A program made the position numbers and the translations under genes. DNA of 64,000 bases. Source: Mesorhizobium amorphae (GTDB lineage Bacteria > Pseudomonadota > Alphaproteobacteria > Rhizobiales > Rhizobiaceae). The stretch is from assembly GCF_014843845.1 (NCBI RefSeq), contig NZ_JHQS01000126.1:1-64000 (forward strand). The letters run 5' to 3'. Below the pieces are notes generated by a model, which ran no database searches, was not told where the DNA came from, and saw nothing but the letters and a program-made list of their open reading frames with translations. Each line of letters begins with the position of its first letter. The stretch's first letter is position 1. Of this stretch, positions 52,031-61,253 are shown piece after piece.

Positions 52031-52061
52031 CGCCGGCCGAACACATATGGGAGGAACCACC

Positions 52062-53354
52062 GTGTCCGAAACCATCATCTCCGCCAAAATCGTCGACAAG
52101 GACAATGCCGCGCGTAAGGCCAACCTTGAGCGCGACTATCAATCACTCGGCGAGCGCCTCGACCGGCGCGGCATCGCTATCGACGCCATCCGCGACAAGG
52201 TGGAAAAATTCGCGGTGGCGATCCCGTCCTGGGGCGTCGGCACCGGCGGCACCCGCTTTGCCCGCTTTCCCGGCGCCGGCGAGCCGCGCGACATCTTCGA
52301 CAAGATCGAGGACTGCGCCGTCATTCGCCAGCTGACGCAGGCAACGCCGACCGTCTCGCTGCACATCCCTTGGGACAAGGCCGATCCGAACCGGCTGAAG
52401 CAGGCCGCCTCCCGCTTCGGCCTCGGCTTCGACGCCATGAATTCCAACACCTTCTCGGACACGAAGGACCAGAAGCTGTCCTACAAATTCGGCTCGCTGT
52501 CGCACGCCGACGCCGGCACGCGCCGCCAGGCGGTCGAGCACAATCTCGAATGCATCGAGATCGGCAGGACGCTTGGCTCGAAGGCGCTGACGGTGTGGAT
52601 CGGCGACGGCTCGAACTTCCCCGGCCAGGTCAATTTCGCCAGGGCGTTCGAGCGCTATCTCGAAGCCATGAAGGACATCTATGCCGGCCTGCCGGACGAC
52701 TGGAAACTGTTCACCGAGCACAAGATGTACGAGCCGGCCTTCTACTCGACGGTCGTGCAGGACTGGGGCACCAACTACATGATCGCCAAGGAGCTAGGCG
52801 ACAAGGCGTTCTGCCTGGTCGACCTCGGCCATCATGCGCCCAACGTCAACATCGAGATGATTGTGTCGCGGCTGATCCAGTTCAAGAAACTCGGCGGCTT
52901 CCACTTCAACGATTCCAAATATGGCGATGACGACCTCGACGCCGGTTCGATCGATCCCTACCGGTTGTTCCTGGTCTTCAACGAACTGGTCGATGCCGAG
53001 CTTTCCGGCGCCGAGGGGTTCGACCCCGCGCACATGCTCGACCAGAGCCACAACGTCACCGACCCGATCGAAAGCCTGATGCTGTCGGCGGTCGAAGTGC
53101 AACGCGCCTATGCCCAGGCGCTGCTGGTCGACCGCAAGGCGCTCGAAAGTTATCAGGACACCAATGACGCGCTGATGGCGACGCACACGCTAAAAGTGGC
53201 CTACCGCACCGACGTCGAGCCGATCCTGGCCATGGCGCGGCTGAAAACCGGCGGCGCCATCGATCCGGTCGCTGCTTATCGGGCGGCTGGCTATCGGGCG
53301 AAGGTCGCGGCGGAACGCCCGGCGGTCACAGGCGGGAGCGGCGGCATCGTCTGA
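52062..53354 (+). CDS. rhaI: L-rhamnose isomerase
   Basis: A 430-residue isomerase of the rhizobial/Pseudomonas RhaI type, converting L-rhamnose to L-rhamnulose. Motifs: FAVAIPSWGVGTGGTRFARF, VSLHIPWDKADPNRLKQAAS, LTVWIGDGSNFPGQVNFARA, FTEHKMYEPAFYSTVVQDWG and FHFNDSKYGDDDLDAGSIDP, supplying the metal-binding acidic and histidine residues of a TIM barrel. The GTG at 52062, after ATGGGAGGAACC, is chosen as start. Works with RhaK and RhaD to complete L-rhamnose breakdown. Confidence 0.93.
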   Translation: MSETIISAKIVDKDNAARKANLERDYQSLGERLDRRGIAIDAIRDKVEKFAVAIPSWGVGTGGTRFARFPGAGEPRDIFDKIEDCAVIRQLTQATPTVSLHIPWDKADPNRLKQAASRFGLGFDAMNSNTFSDTKDQKLSYKFGSLSHADAGTRRQAVEHNLECIEIGRTLGSKALTVWIGDGSNFPGQVNFARAFERYLEAMKDIYAGLPDDWKLFTEHKMYEPAFYSTVVQDWGTNYMIAKELGDKAFCLVDLGHHAPNVNIEMIVSRLIQFKKLGGFHFNDSKYGDDDLDAGSIDPYRLFLVFNELVDAELSGAEGFDPAHMLDQSHNVTDPIESLMLSAVEVQRAYAQALLVDRKALESYQDTNDALMATHTLKVAYRTDVEPILAMARLKTGGAIDPVAAYRAAGYRAKVAAERPAVTGGSGGIV

Positions 53355-53469
53355 GCCGAACCCTCAGCCGATATTGCCTCACCGGTTTGCTTTGTGAGAT
53401 GGCCATTTTGTGAATGGACTCGATCCGTCTGAGAGGCTCTTCTAGGCGTCCCCCGCCCCGGAGAACCCC

Positions 53470-55209
53470 ATGCCTCTCACCCGTCGGACACTGATCGCCG
53501 CCAGTCTTTCCATCACCTTCGTACTGGCGCCGTTGACGAGCGTCTTCGCCGCTTCGCCCCAGCCGGCGAAGGGCGAACACGGCATGGTGGTGACCGCCCA
53601 GCACCTGGCCTCGGAAGTCGGCGTCGAGGTGCTGAAGAAAGGTGGCAACGCCGTCGATGCCGCGGTCGCGGTCGGCTATGCGCTGGCCGTGGTGTACCCG
53701 AACGCCGGCAATATCGGCGGCGGCGGCTTCATGACCATCCGCTTCAAGGACGGCCGCTCGACCTTCTTCGATTTCCGCGAGCGTGCGCCGCTGGCCGCGA
53801 CCAAGACCATGTATCTCGACAAGGACGGCAAGCCGGTGAAGGGCGCCAGCCTCGACGGCTACCTTGCGGTCGGCGTCCCGGGTTCTGTCGCTGGCCTTGA
53901 GATGGCGCGCGAAAAATACGGAACGCTGTCGCGGCAGGACCTGATGGCGCCAGCGATTGCCTACGCCAAGGACGGGTTCGTCCTCGATCAGGGCGATGCC
54001 GGCTTTTTTGCCCGCTACGCAGACCGGCTGGCGAAGGATCCGGCTGCGGCCGCCATCTTCCTGAAACCGGACGGCAAGCCCTATGGCATTGGTGAGCGGC
54101 TAGTGCAGCCGGACCTCGCCGCCTCGCTGTCTGCGATCTCCGAGAAGGGGCCTGACGCCTTCTATAAGGGCGCCATCGCCGACGCCATCGTCAAGGCAAG
54201 CAGCGCCAAGGGCGGCATTCTGGCCAAGCCGGATTTCGAGCAATACGCGGTGCGCGAGCTGAAGCCGGTGACCTGCAACTATCGCGGCTACGAGATCATT
54301 TCCTCGCCGCCGCCGAGTTCGGGCGGCATCATCATCTGCGAGATCCTCAACGTGCTGGAAGGCTACCCGCTGTCCTATCTCGGCGCCGGTTCGGCCGAGA
54401 CGGTCCATGCCATGGTCGAGGCCATGCGTTACGCCTATGTCGACCGCAACTCGGCGCTTGGCGACCCGGATTTCGTCGACAATCCGGTCTCGAAGCTGCT
54501 CGACAAGGGCTACGCCAGGGACATCCGCGACAAGATCGATCCGTTCCGGGCCGGCGTCTCGCAGGATCTGATGCCGAAGGGTTTTGGCGAGAGCAAGGAA
54601 ACCACGCACTATTCGATCATCGACAATGACGGCAATGCGGTGGCAGTGACCTATACGCTCAACGGCTCGTTCGGCGCCGGCGTCGTCGCCGACGGCACCG
54701 GCATCCTGCTCAACAACGAGATGGACGATTTCACCCAGAAGCCGGGCGTGCCTAATCTCTATGGGCTCGTCCAGGGCGAGGCCAACGCCATCCAGCCGAG
54801 GAAGACGCCGCTATCCTCGATGAGCCCGACCGTGGTGGCCAAGGACGGCAAGCCGTTCATGGTCATCGGCAGCCCCGGCGGCTCGCGCATCATCACCATC
54901 ACTCTGGAAGCGATCGTCAATGTCGTCGACCACGGCATGAACATCCAGGAGGCCATCGACGCGCCGCGCATCCACCATCAGTGGCTACCCGACACGGTCT
55001 ATGTCGAACCGTTCGGACTGTCGCCCGACACCGAGAAACTGCTTGCCGGCATGGGCTATCATCTCGATCTCGGCGATACGACCTGGGGCCAGGCTGCCGG
55101 CATACTGGTCGGCGGCAAGAGCCTGGCGGAGATCGAGAAAGGCGGCGGCGCCCGCTATAATGGCGCCATCGACAGCCGCGCCTCATCCGGCGAGGCGCTT
55201 GGGTATTAG
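53470..55209 (+). CDS. ggt: Gamma-glutamyltransferase
   Basis: A 579-residue N-terminal-nucleophile hydrolase that transfers or hydrolyses gamma-glutamyl groups such as those in glutathione. A signal peptide (LIAASLSITFVLAPLTSVFA) directs it to the periplasm. The precursor is expected to self-cleave before the nucleophile T378, in SKETTHYSIIDNDGNAVAVT, splitting it into large and small subunits. Other blocks: VDAAVAVGYALAVVYPNAGN, FFDFRERAPLAA and the lid-like MDDFTQKPGVPNLYGL. Located after the rhamnose genes, not obviously part of that operon. Confidence 0.94.
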   Translation: MPLTRRTLIAASLSITFVLAPLTSVFAASPQPAKGEHGMVVTAQHLASEVGVEVLKKGGNAVDAAVAVGYALAVVYPNAGNIGGGGFMTIRFKDGRSTFFDFRERAPLAATKTMYLDKDGKPVKGASLDGYLAVGVPGSVAGLEMAREKYGTLSRQDLMAPAIAYAKDGFVLDQGDAGFFARYADRLAKDPAAAAIFLKPDGKPYGIGERLVQPDLAASLSAISEKGPDAFYKGAIADAIVKASSAKGGILAKPDFEQYAVRELKPVTCNYRGYEIISSPPPSSGGIIICEILNVLEGYPLSYLGAGSAETVHAMVEAMRYAYVDRNSALGDPDFVDNPVSKLLDKGYARDIRDKIDPFRAGVSQDLMPKGFGESKETTHYSIIDNDGNAVAVTYTLNGSFGAGVVADGTGILLNNEMDDFTQKPGVPNLYGLVQGEANAIQPRKTPLSSMSPTVVAKDGKPFMVIGSPGGSRIITITLEAIVNVVDHGMNIQEAIDAPRIHHQWLPDTVYVEPFGLSPDTEKLLAGMGYHLDLGDTTWGQAAGILVGGKSLAEIEKGGGARYNGAIDSRASSGEALGY

Positions 55210-55236
55210 ACTCGTCCAGGTGCGCTGAGATTCAGG

Positions 55237-55581
55237 TCAGGTGACCAGCGTGATCGTCGACGCAATCAGCAGCACGGCCGCGATGCCGACGAACAGGGCA
55301 TAAATTCGCGGCCGGTCGAGCAGCAGCGCGTTGCCCGATATCCAGGCCGAGGTGGCGCCGCCAAGCGCGAACAGGAAGCCGTTGCGGTGCCCGAAGGTCA
55401 TCGAAGCGGCCATCAGCCCACCGATGATCAGGGCGCCGAACACGATGATGACGGCGACGGCATATTTCTCGAAATCGTTGCCGCTGCCCATTGCCGGTCC
55501 GATCGTGTTCAGATTCGGCAGGTCGTCCGGATCGAAGGGGTTGGCCGAGCCGTATTCGTCTTGACCGATGGATTCGCGCAT
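55237..55581 (-). CDS. Hypothetical three-helix membrane protein
   Basis: A 114-residue protein with a soluble N-terminus (GSANPFDPDDLPNLN) and three membrane helices (AVAVIIVFGALIIGGLMAAS, FLFALGGATSAWISGNALLL and YALFVGIAAVLLIASTITLV). The start at 55581 gives this N-terminus. No recognised family; convergent with ggt. Confidence 0.6.
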   Translation of the reverse strand: MRESIGQDEYGSANPFDPDDLPNLNTIGPAMGSGNDFEKYAVAVIIVFGALIIGGLMAASMTFGHRNGFLFALGGATSAWISGNALLLDRPRIYALFVGIAAVLLIASTITLVT

Positions 55582-55742
55582 CACTCGTTCTCCGCTGAGC
55601 GGCAACAAACCATCAACGCTTGCCGAGCGCAACCGACAACGCCACCCGCGGCGATATGTTCGCCGCCCTCTGGTGCCAACGTGCCACGGTTTGCCGGCCA
55701 AGCTCAACGGTCAGATCGGCGATATGGTTCCACAGGCTTGAT

Positions 55743-57098
55743 CTACTTGGAGAAATCGCTGCGCACGATGCCGTGCCGCTGCAGCTTGTCGTAGAAGGTC
55801 TTGCGCGGAATCCCCAGCGCCTCGATCGTGCGCCTGACGTCGCCGTCATTGCGGCCAAGCGTCTCGCGGATGATGTCGGCCTCGTAGCGCTCCAGCCGCT
55901 CCGGCAACGGCATGGCGTCGTCCAGCTCCACCGGCGCGGCGGCCCGTGCTTCGCCTCCTTCTTCCAACCCGAGCACGAAGCGCTCAGCAAAATGCGCCAG
56001 TTCCCGTACATTGCCCGGCCAGTCATGCTCCCTGAGATGGCGCTGGACGGCGGCCGGCACGGCCGGCACCGAACGCCGGAAACGGGTGGCGGCGCGCTCG
56101 GCGAAATAACCGAACAGGAGAAGAATATCGTCGCGGCGCTCGCGCAGCGGCGGGATCGAGATCGTCACCACGTTGAGCCGGTAATAGAGGTCCTCGCGAA
56201 AGGCGCCGCGCTGGCTGGGATCGCCGAGATCGACCTTGGCGGCCGCGACGACGCGCAGGTCGACCGGCCGCACCTCGTTGGTGCCGAGCGGCGTCACCTC
56301 GCGCATTTCCAGCACCCTCAGCATCTGCACCTGCGTCGACGGCGGCATGCTTTCGATCTCGTCGAGGAACAGCGTGCCGCCGCTGGCATGCTCGATGCGG
56401 CCGATCCGCTTCTTCTGCGCGCCGGTGAAGGCGCCGGCCTCGTGGCCGAACAATTCGCTCTCGATCACGGTTTCCGGCAGTGTGCCGCAATTCAGCGCCA
56501 CGAAATTGCCCTTGGCGCGGCGGCTCCAGCTGTGCAAGAGGCTCGCGACCACCTCCTTGCCGGAACCGGTTTCGCCGGTGACCAGCACGTCGACATCGGT
56601 GTCGGCGATTTGCCTGAGCGTGCGGCGCAGCCTTTCCATCGCCGGCGTTTGGCCGATCAGCGGCAGGCTGTCCTGCGCCTGCTCGGCCGCCTCGCGCAAG
56701 GCCCGGTTCTCCATCACCAGGCGGCGCTTTTCCGCCGCGCGCCACACACTTTGCGCCAGCTTGTCGGCGGCAAAAGGCTTGGTGATGAAGTCGTAGACGC
56801 CGTCTCTGATCGCCTTCACGGCCATGGCGATGTCGCCGTGCCCGGTGATCAGGATCACCGGAATGTCCGGGTCCAGTTCCAGGATGCGGTCGAAAAGCTG
56901 CAGGCCGTCGATCTCCGGCATGCGGATGTCGGACACCACGACGCCGCCAAAGCCGGCATCGAGCCCGGCCAGCGCCTTGGCCGCCGAGGAAAAGGCCGAC
57001 ACCGAAAACCCGGCCAGCTCCAGCGTCTGCCTTGTGGCCTTCAGCAGATCGATGTCGTCGTCGATCAGGATGACCGGTACGGGATCGTTGCTCGTCAT
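55743..57098 (-). CDS. dctD: C4-dicarboxylate response regulator DctD (sigma-54 activator)
   Basis: A 451-residue NtrC-family activator. Receiver domain with phosphorylation site D57 in VVVSDIRMPEIDG; central AAA+ domain with Walker A GETGSGKE (residues 175-182), the sigma-54 loop GAFTGA and TLFLDEIESMPPS as Walker B; C-terminal Fis-type helix-turn-helix (RRTIEALGIPRKTFYDKLQR). When phosphorylated by DctB it activates the sigma-54 promoter of dctA. Overlaps dctB by 4 bp. Confidence 0.95.
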   Translation of the reverse strand: MTSNDPVPVILIDDDIDLLKATRQTLELAGFSVSAFSSAAKALAGLDAGFGGVVVSDIRMPEIDGLQLFDRILELDPDIPVILITGHGDIAMAVKAIRDGVYDFITKPFAADKLAQSVWRAAEKRRLVMENRALREAAEQAQDSLPLIGQTPAMERLRRTLRQIADTDVDVLVTGETGSGKEVVASLLHSWSRRAKGNFVALNCGTLPETVIESELFGHEAGAFTGAQKKRIGRIEHASGGTLFLDEIESMPPSTQVQMLRVLEMREVTPLGTNEVRPVDLRVVAAAKVDLGDPSQRGAFREDLYYRLNVVTISIPPLRERRDDILLLFGYFAERAATRFRRSVPAVPAAVQRHLREHDWPGNVRELAHFAERFVLGLEEGGEARAAAPVELDDAMPLPERLERYEADIIRETLGRNDGDVRRTIEALGIPRKTFYDKLQRHGIVRSDFSK

Positions 57099-58966
57099 GC
57101 TGCTTTCGCAAGATGGATGGTGAAACGGGTGCCGCGGTCGTCGCTTGCAACCTCGATGCGTCCGCCATAGTCGGCGACGATGTCCTTCGAAATGACGAGC
57201 CCGAGCCCGAGGCCTTTTTCCTTCGACGTGTTGAACGGCGTGAACAGCGACTTGAGGATTTCGGGCGGAATGCCCGGCCCGTTGTCCGACACATTGACGG
57301 TCACGCCGTCAGCCGTCTCCTCGGCCGACACCTCGACCCTGGCGTTCTCGCGGCCGTCAAGCGCTTCCAGCGCATTCTGGAACAGGTTGATCAGCACCTG
57401 TTCGAGCCGGATCCGGTTGCCCCTCACCTTGAGGCCCGGTGGTGGCGGCGTGATATCAAGCGCGTCGAGCCGGCCGGCAAAGCGGCTTCGAAGCAGCACC
57501 ACCGCGCCCTCGATGACACCCTTGAGTTCGACCGGCTCGGCCGCGGTTCGGCCCTTGCGGGCAAAGGCTTTCAATTCCTCGGTGATGGTGCCGATGCGTT
57601 CCGTAAGTGCGGCGATGGCGCCGAGATTCTCTTCGGCCGGTACGGTCTGCTTCCTGTCGAGGAAGACGCGGGCATTGTCGGCATAGGCGCGGATCGTGGC
57701 GACCGGCTGGTTGATCTCGTGCGCGACGCCGGCGGCGACCTGGCCGAGGATGGCCAACCGGTTCGCCTGCACCAGCTCCTGCTGCACCACCTGCAGCTTG
57801 GCTTCCGTACTGCGATGGCCGGTGATCTCGGCCTGCAGCCGGTCGCGGGCGCGGCTCAGATCCTCGGTGCGCTCGACGACGCGGCGTTCGAGTTCGGTGC
57901 GCGCCGCTTGTTCGGCGGCGATGCGCATCTGCGCCGACTGCCGGCGCCACAAAAGATAGGCGGCAAGGCCAATGAGTGGACCGATGACGCCAAGCGCCAG
58001 AAGCCGCATTTCACGCTGAGCTGCAGCAATCGGCGCCTCCGCCGGAACGAGATAGTCTAGTCGCCATGGCGTCGAGGCGATCGGCGTCGAGAGCCTGAGA
58101 TATTCGGCTTCGCTGCCGCCTGGCGTGATCGCATGGACGAGCGCGACGTCGGCGCTTAAGGCTTGCGGCCGATTGATCGGCAGCGGCACCAGCGGCGCGT
58201 CGCCGAACTGCTGGCTGTTGCGGATTTCGCCAAGCACGGGTTGGCCAAGCGGTGCCGTCGTCATGAAGCGCCAGGAAGGTACGCTGGTGATCAGCACGAC
58301 GCCATGATCATCGCTGACATAGGCCGGGCGGTTCGCCTCGTGCCAGTCGACCTCGAGCTGGTCGAACTCCATCTTGACGACAACGACGCCGAGGGGTGCC
58401 GAGGCGCCGCCGACGCGGCGTGAAATGTAAAGGCCCGGACGCTTGCTGACATTGCCGAGCGCGAAATATTCCGCGGTGCCGGTCTGCATCGCGCCAGAAA
58501 AATAGGCGCGAAAACCATAGTCGTTGCCAACGAAGCTTGTCGGCTCACGCCAGTTGCTGGAGGCGATGGCCAGGCCGTCTATGCCGGTGACGTAGAGCAC
58601 CGAGGCCTTGGTGCCGGAGACCAGCCCTTCGAGCTTGCGGTTCAAAACGTCGATTGCCACCGGGTTGCGCTCAGTCAGCGCGTCACGCACCTGCTGGTCC
58701 TCCGACAGAAGCAGAGGCAGCGCGCGCGGGTTCTCCAGCACCGCGCGCAGCAGCGCGACCTTCAGATTGGCGTCGGTGCGCCCTTGCGCCGCCAGTGCCC
58801 GGATTTCGGTGCTGCGGCCATAGAGGCCGGCGCCGTAAAGCGCCGCCGCGGTGATTGCGAGCGCCGCAGCTGCGAACAACAGCCAGGCCCGGCGCGCCCG
58901 CTTGCCGAGTTGCTCGGGCGTCGAAGACAGGACTTGAGCTGGGGCAGCGGCGGGGCGTTGCAGCAT
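57095..58966 (-). CDS. dctB: C4-dicarboxylate sensor kinase DctB
   Basis: A 623-residue sensor kinase with two membrane helices (about 30-50 and 325-345) flanking a periplasmic double-PAS/Cache domain that senses C4-dicarboxylates (YVTGIDGLAIASSNWREPTS, GNDYGFRAYFSGAM). Cytoplasmic coiled coil and HisKA follow, with the phosphorylated histidine in VAAGVAHEINQPVATIRAYA, then HATPase_c (FQNALEAL, VNVSDNGPGIPPEILKSLFT). Divergent from dctA with a shared control region. Confidence 0.95.
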   Translation of the reverse strand: MLQRPAAAPAQVLSSTPEQLGKRARRAWLLFAAAALAITAAALYGAGLYGRSTEIRALAAQGRTDANLKVALLRAVLENPRALPLLLSEDQQVRDALTERNPVAIDVLNRKLEGLVSGTKASVLYVTGIDGLAIASSNWREPTSFVGNDYGFRAYFSGAMQTGTAEYFALGNVSKRPGLYISRRVGGASAPLGVVVVKMEFDQLEVDWHEANRPAYVSDDHGVVLITSVPSWRFMTTAPLGQPVLGEIRNSQQFGDAPLVPLPINRPQALSADVALVHAITPGGSEAEYLRLSTPIASTPWRLDYLVPAEAPIAAAQREMRLLALGVIGPLIGLAAYLLWRRQSAQMRIAAEQAARTELERRVVERTEDLSRARDRLQAEITGHRSTEAKLQVVQQELVQANRLAILGQVAAGVAHEINQPVATIRAYADNARVFLDRKQTVPAEENLGAIAALTERIGTITEELKAFARKGRTAAEPVELKGVIEGAVVLLRSRFAGRLDALDITPPPPGLKVRGNRIRLEQVLINLFQNALEALDGRENARVEVSAEETADGVTVNVSDNGPGIPPEILKSLFTPFNTSKEKGLGLGLVISKDIVADYGGRIEVASDDRGTRFTIHLAKAA

Positions 58967-58974
58967 GGCCTATC

Positions 58975-59023
58975 TGTGCATGATTTCGCACAAAGCACAA
59001 TTCGACTTATGCGGATGGCCGCA
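58975..59023. promoter_or_regulatory. Tandem DctD binding sites (UAS)
   Basis: Two palindromes in the dctB-dctA region: TGTGC-N8-GCACA (58975-58992) and TGCGG-atgg-CCGCA (59010-59023). They resemble the tandem DctD sites of rhizobial dctA, upstream of a sigma-54 promoter at a spacing of about 80-110 bp, suitable for DNA looping. Confidence 0.78.
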
Positions 59024-59099
59024 CGTCGCGATATGGCAATGCATCGATCGAGCAGAAAATGTTCAATAAAATCAATCGGAAGAGCTCACAAGCAGAAAC

Positions 59100-59115
59100 T
59101 GGCACGCCTGTTGCA
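59100..59115 (+). promoter_or_regulatory. Sigma-54 promoter of dctA
   Basis: TGGCAC-gcctg-TTGCA, an exact -24/-12 promoter with 10 bp between GG and GC. It lies 85 bp before the dctA start. Expected transcription start is about 12 bp downstream. Confidence 0.92.
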
Positions 59116-59199
59116 GTCTCATTCGCAGCAGCCGCGAGGCTGTTGGAGGTCAACGCCCCGGGAGGTCGAGGGTTCGATCGGGGCACAATGGAGGACGTC

Positions 59200-60531
59200 A
59201 TGCAGACAGCATTCGCTGCCGCCGAACCGCGCGGCAAAGTTCCCTTTTACCGGCATCTTTACGTGCAGGTGCTTACCGCCATCGCCGCCGGCATCCTGCT
59301 CGGCCATTTCTATCCCGAATTAGGCGCGTCGTTGAAGCCGCTCGGCGACGCCTTCATCAAGCTGGTCAAGATGGTGATCGCGCCGGTCATCTTCCTGACG
59401 GTCGCAACCGGCATCGCCGGCGTTTCCGACCTGCAGAAGGTCGGCCGAGTCGCCGGCAAGGCGATGATTTATTTCCTGTTCTTCTCGACGCTGGCGCTCG
59501 TCGTCGGCCTCGTCGTCTCCAATGTCGTCCAGCCCGGTGCCGGCATGCACATCAATCCGGCGACACTCGATGCCACCAAGGTGACGACCTTCACCGAGAA
59601 GGCGCATGACACGACCATCGTCGGCTTCCTGATGAACATCATCCCCGACACCATCACCGGCGCCTTCGCCCAGGGCGATATCCTGCAGGTGCTGTTCTTC
59701 TCGGTGCTGTTTGGCGTTTCTCTCGCCTTGGTCGGCGATCGCGGCCGCCCGGTGGTCGATTTCCTGCAGGCGCTGACCACGCCGATCTTCCGCCTGGTCG
59801 CCATCCTGATGAAGGCCGCACCCATCGGCGCCTTCGGCGCCATGGCCTTCACCGTCGGCAAATACGGCATCGCCTCGATCGCCAATCTCGCCATGCTGAT
59901 CGGTACCTTCTACCTGACTGCTTTCCTCTTCGTGATTGTGGTGCTCGGCGCCGTTGCCCGCTACAACGGCTTCTCGATCCTGGCGCTGATCCGCTACATC
60001 AAGGAAGAGCTGCTGCTGGTGCTCGGCACTTCGTCCTCGGAAGCGGCACTTCCCGGTCTGATGGCCAAGATGGAGCGCGCCGGCTGCAACCGCTCGGTGG
60101 TCGGCCTGGTCGTCCCGACCGGCTATTCCTTCAACCTCGACGGCACCAATATCTATATGACGCTGGCCGCCCTGTTCATCGCCCAGGCGACCGACACGCC
60201 GCTCACCTTCGGCGACCAGATACTGCTGCTGTTGGTTGCGATGCTGAGCTCCAAGGGTGCCGCCGGCATCACCGGCGCCGGCTTCATCACGCTGGCGGCC
60301 ACGCTTTCGGTCGTGCCGTCGGTGCCCGTCGCCGGCATGGCGCTGATCCTCGGCGTCGACCGTTTCATGTCGGAGTGCAGGGCGCTGACCAACTTCGTCG
60401 GCAACGCGGTGGCGACGATCGTCGTGGCGCGTTGGGAAGGCGAGCTCGACCAGACCAAGTTCGCTGCCGCGATGGCAGGCGATCTTCCGGAAGAGGCCGA
60501 TCTCTCGCTGCCGGGCCTGCAGCCCGCCTGA
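59200..60531 (+). CDS. dctA: C4-dicarboxylate:cation symporter DctA
   Basis: A 443-residue DAACS-family transporter for succinate, fumarate and malate, essential for bacteroid nutrition in legume nodules. Typical blocks: PFYRHLYVQVLTAIAAGILL, FIKLVKMVIAPVIFLTVATG, the serine-rich loop LGTSSSEAALPGLMAKMERA, GYSFNLDGTNIYMTLAALFI and GVDRFMSECRALTNFVGNAV. ATG at 59200 is selected because GGAGG lies 6 bp upstream; an ATG four codons earlier lacks a site. Controlled by the sigma-54 promoter and DctBD. A strong terminator follows. Confidence 0.95.
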   Translation: MQTAFAAAEPRGKVPFYRHLYVQVLTAIAAGILLGHFYPELGASLKPLGDAFIKLVKMVIAPVIFLTVATGIAGVSDLQKVGRVAGKAMIYFLFFSTLALVVGLVVSNVVQPGAGMHINPATLDATKVTTFTEKAHDTTIVGFLMNIIPDTITGAFAQGDILQVLFFSVLFGVSLALVGDRGRPVVDFLQALTTPIFRLVAILMKAAPIGAFGAMAFTVGKYGIASIANLAMLIGTFYLTAFLFVIVVLGAVARYNGFSILALIRYIKEELLLVLGTSSSEAALPGLMAKMERAGCNRSVVGLVVPTGYSFNLDGTNIYMTLAALFIAQATDTPLTFGDQILLLLVAMLSSKGAAGITGAGFITLAATLSVVPSVPVAGMALILGVDRFMSECRALTNFVGNAVATIVVARWEGELDQTKFAAAMAGDLPEEADLSLPGLQPA

Positions 60532-60552
60532 TCCTTCAGGCTTTCGCCTGTG

Positions 60553-60590
60553 CAGGCCGCAGCCGGTCACCGGCTGCGGCCTGTTCTTTT
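60553..60590 (+). terminator. Rho-independent terminator after dctA
   Basis: Perfect 14 bp stem CAGGCCGCAGCCGG / CCGGCTGCGGCCTG with a 3-base loop, then TTCTTTT. Placed 22 bp after the dctA stop. Confidence 0.9.
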
Positions 60591-60642
60591 CACCGGCCGG
60601 CGCATAGGTTGATCTCAACCCGCCATGGCGAAAGGCCCGTGA

Positions 60643-61224
60643 ATGAGCAGCGCGTTTCCCGAAATCTACCTGGTTCGCCACGGCGAGACGGAATGGAGCG
60701 CATCGGGCAAGCACACAGGCCGCACAGACATCCCGCTGACGGCTGCCGGCGAGGCTGCTGCACGTGGCGTGGCGGAGCGCCTCAAGGGCGCGTCGTTCCA
60801 GGCAGTCTGGTCGAGCCCGTCGCAGCGGGCCTACAACACCTGCACGCTCGCCGGCTTCGGCGCGGCCGGCGTCAAGAAAGACGATCTGCAGGAATGGGAT
60901 TACGGCGCCTATGAAGGGCTGACCACCAAACAGATCCTTGCCGCGCGCCCCGGTTGGAATGTGTTTCGCGACGGCTGTCCGGGCGGTGAGATGGCAGCGG
61001 ATGTCGGCGCCAGGGCCGACCGGATCGTCAGCGGCCTGCGAGCGACCGGCGGCAACGTGCTGGTATTTTCGAGCGCGCATTTCCTGCGGGTGCTTGCGGC
61101 GCGCTGGCTCGGCCTGCCGCCGCAGGACGGCGCCTTGCTGGTGCTGGACACCGCAAGCCTCAGCACGCTCGGTTACGAGCACGACCTTACCGAACCGGTT
61201 ATCCGCAGGTGGAACCAGAAGTAG
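60643..61224 (+). CDS. Histidine phosphatase family protein
   Basis: A 193-residue phosphoglycerate-mutase-like phosphatase with the catalytic R-H-G-E motif in IYLVRHGETEWSASGKHTGR, the paired arginine in VWSSPSQRAYNTCTLAG, EWDYGAYEGLTTKQI with the proton-donor glutamate, and the second catalytic histidine in VLVFSSAHFLRVLAARWLGL. It removes phosphate from an unknown small molecule or protein. Stands alone, convergent with the pseudouridine synthase gene. Confidence 0.88.
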   Translation: MSSAFPEIYLVRHGETEWSASGKHTGRTDIPLTAAGEAAARGVAERLKGASFQAVWSSPSQRAYNTCTLAGFGAAGVKKDDLQEWDYGAYEGLTTKQILAARPGWNVFRDGCPGGEMAADVGARADRIVSGLRATGGNVLVFSSAHFLRVLAARWLGLPPQDGALLVLDTASLSTLGYEHDLTEPVIRRWNQK

Positions 61225-61253
61225 CAGGCTGTCGGCAGCCGCGTACCCGTAGC

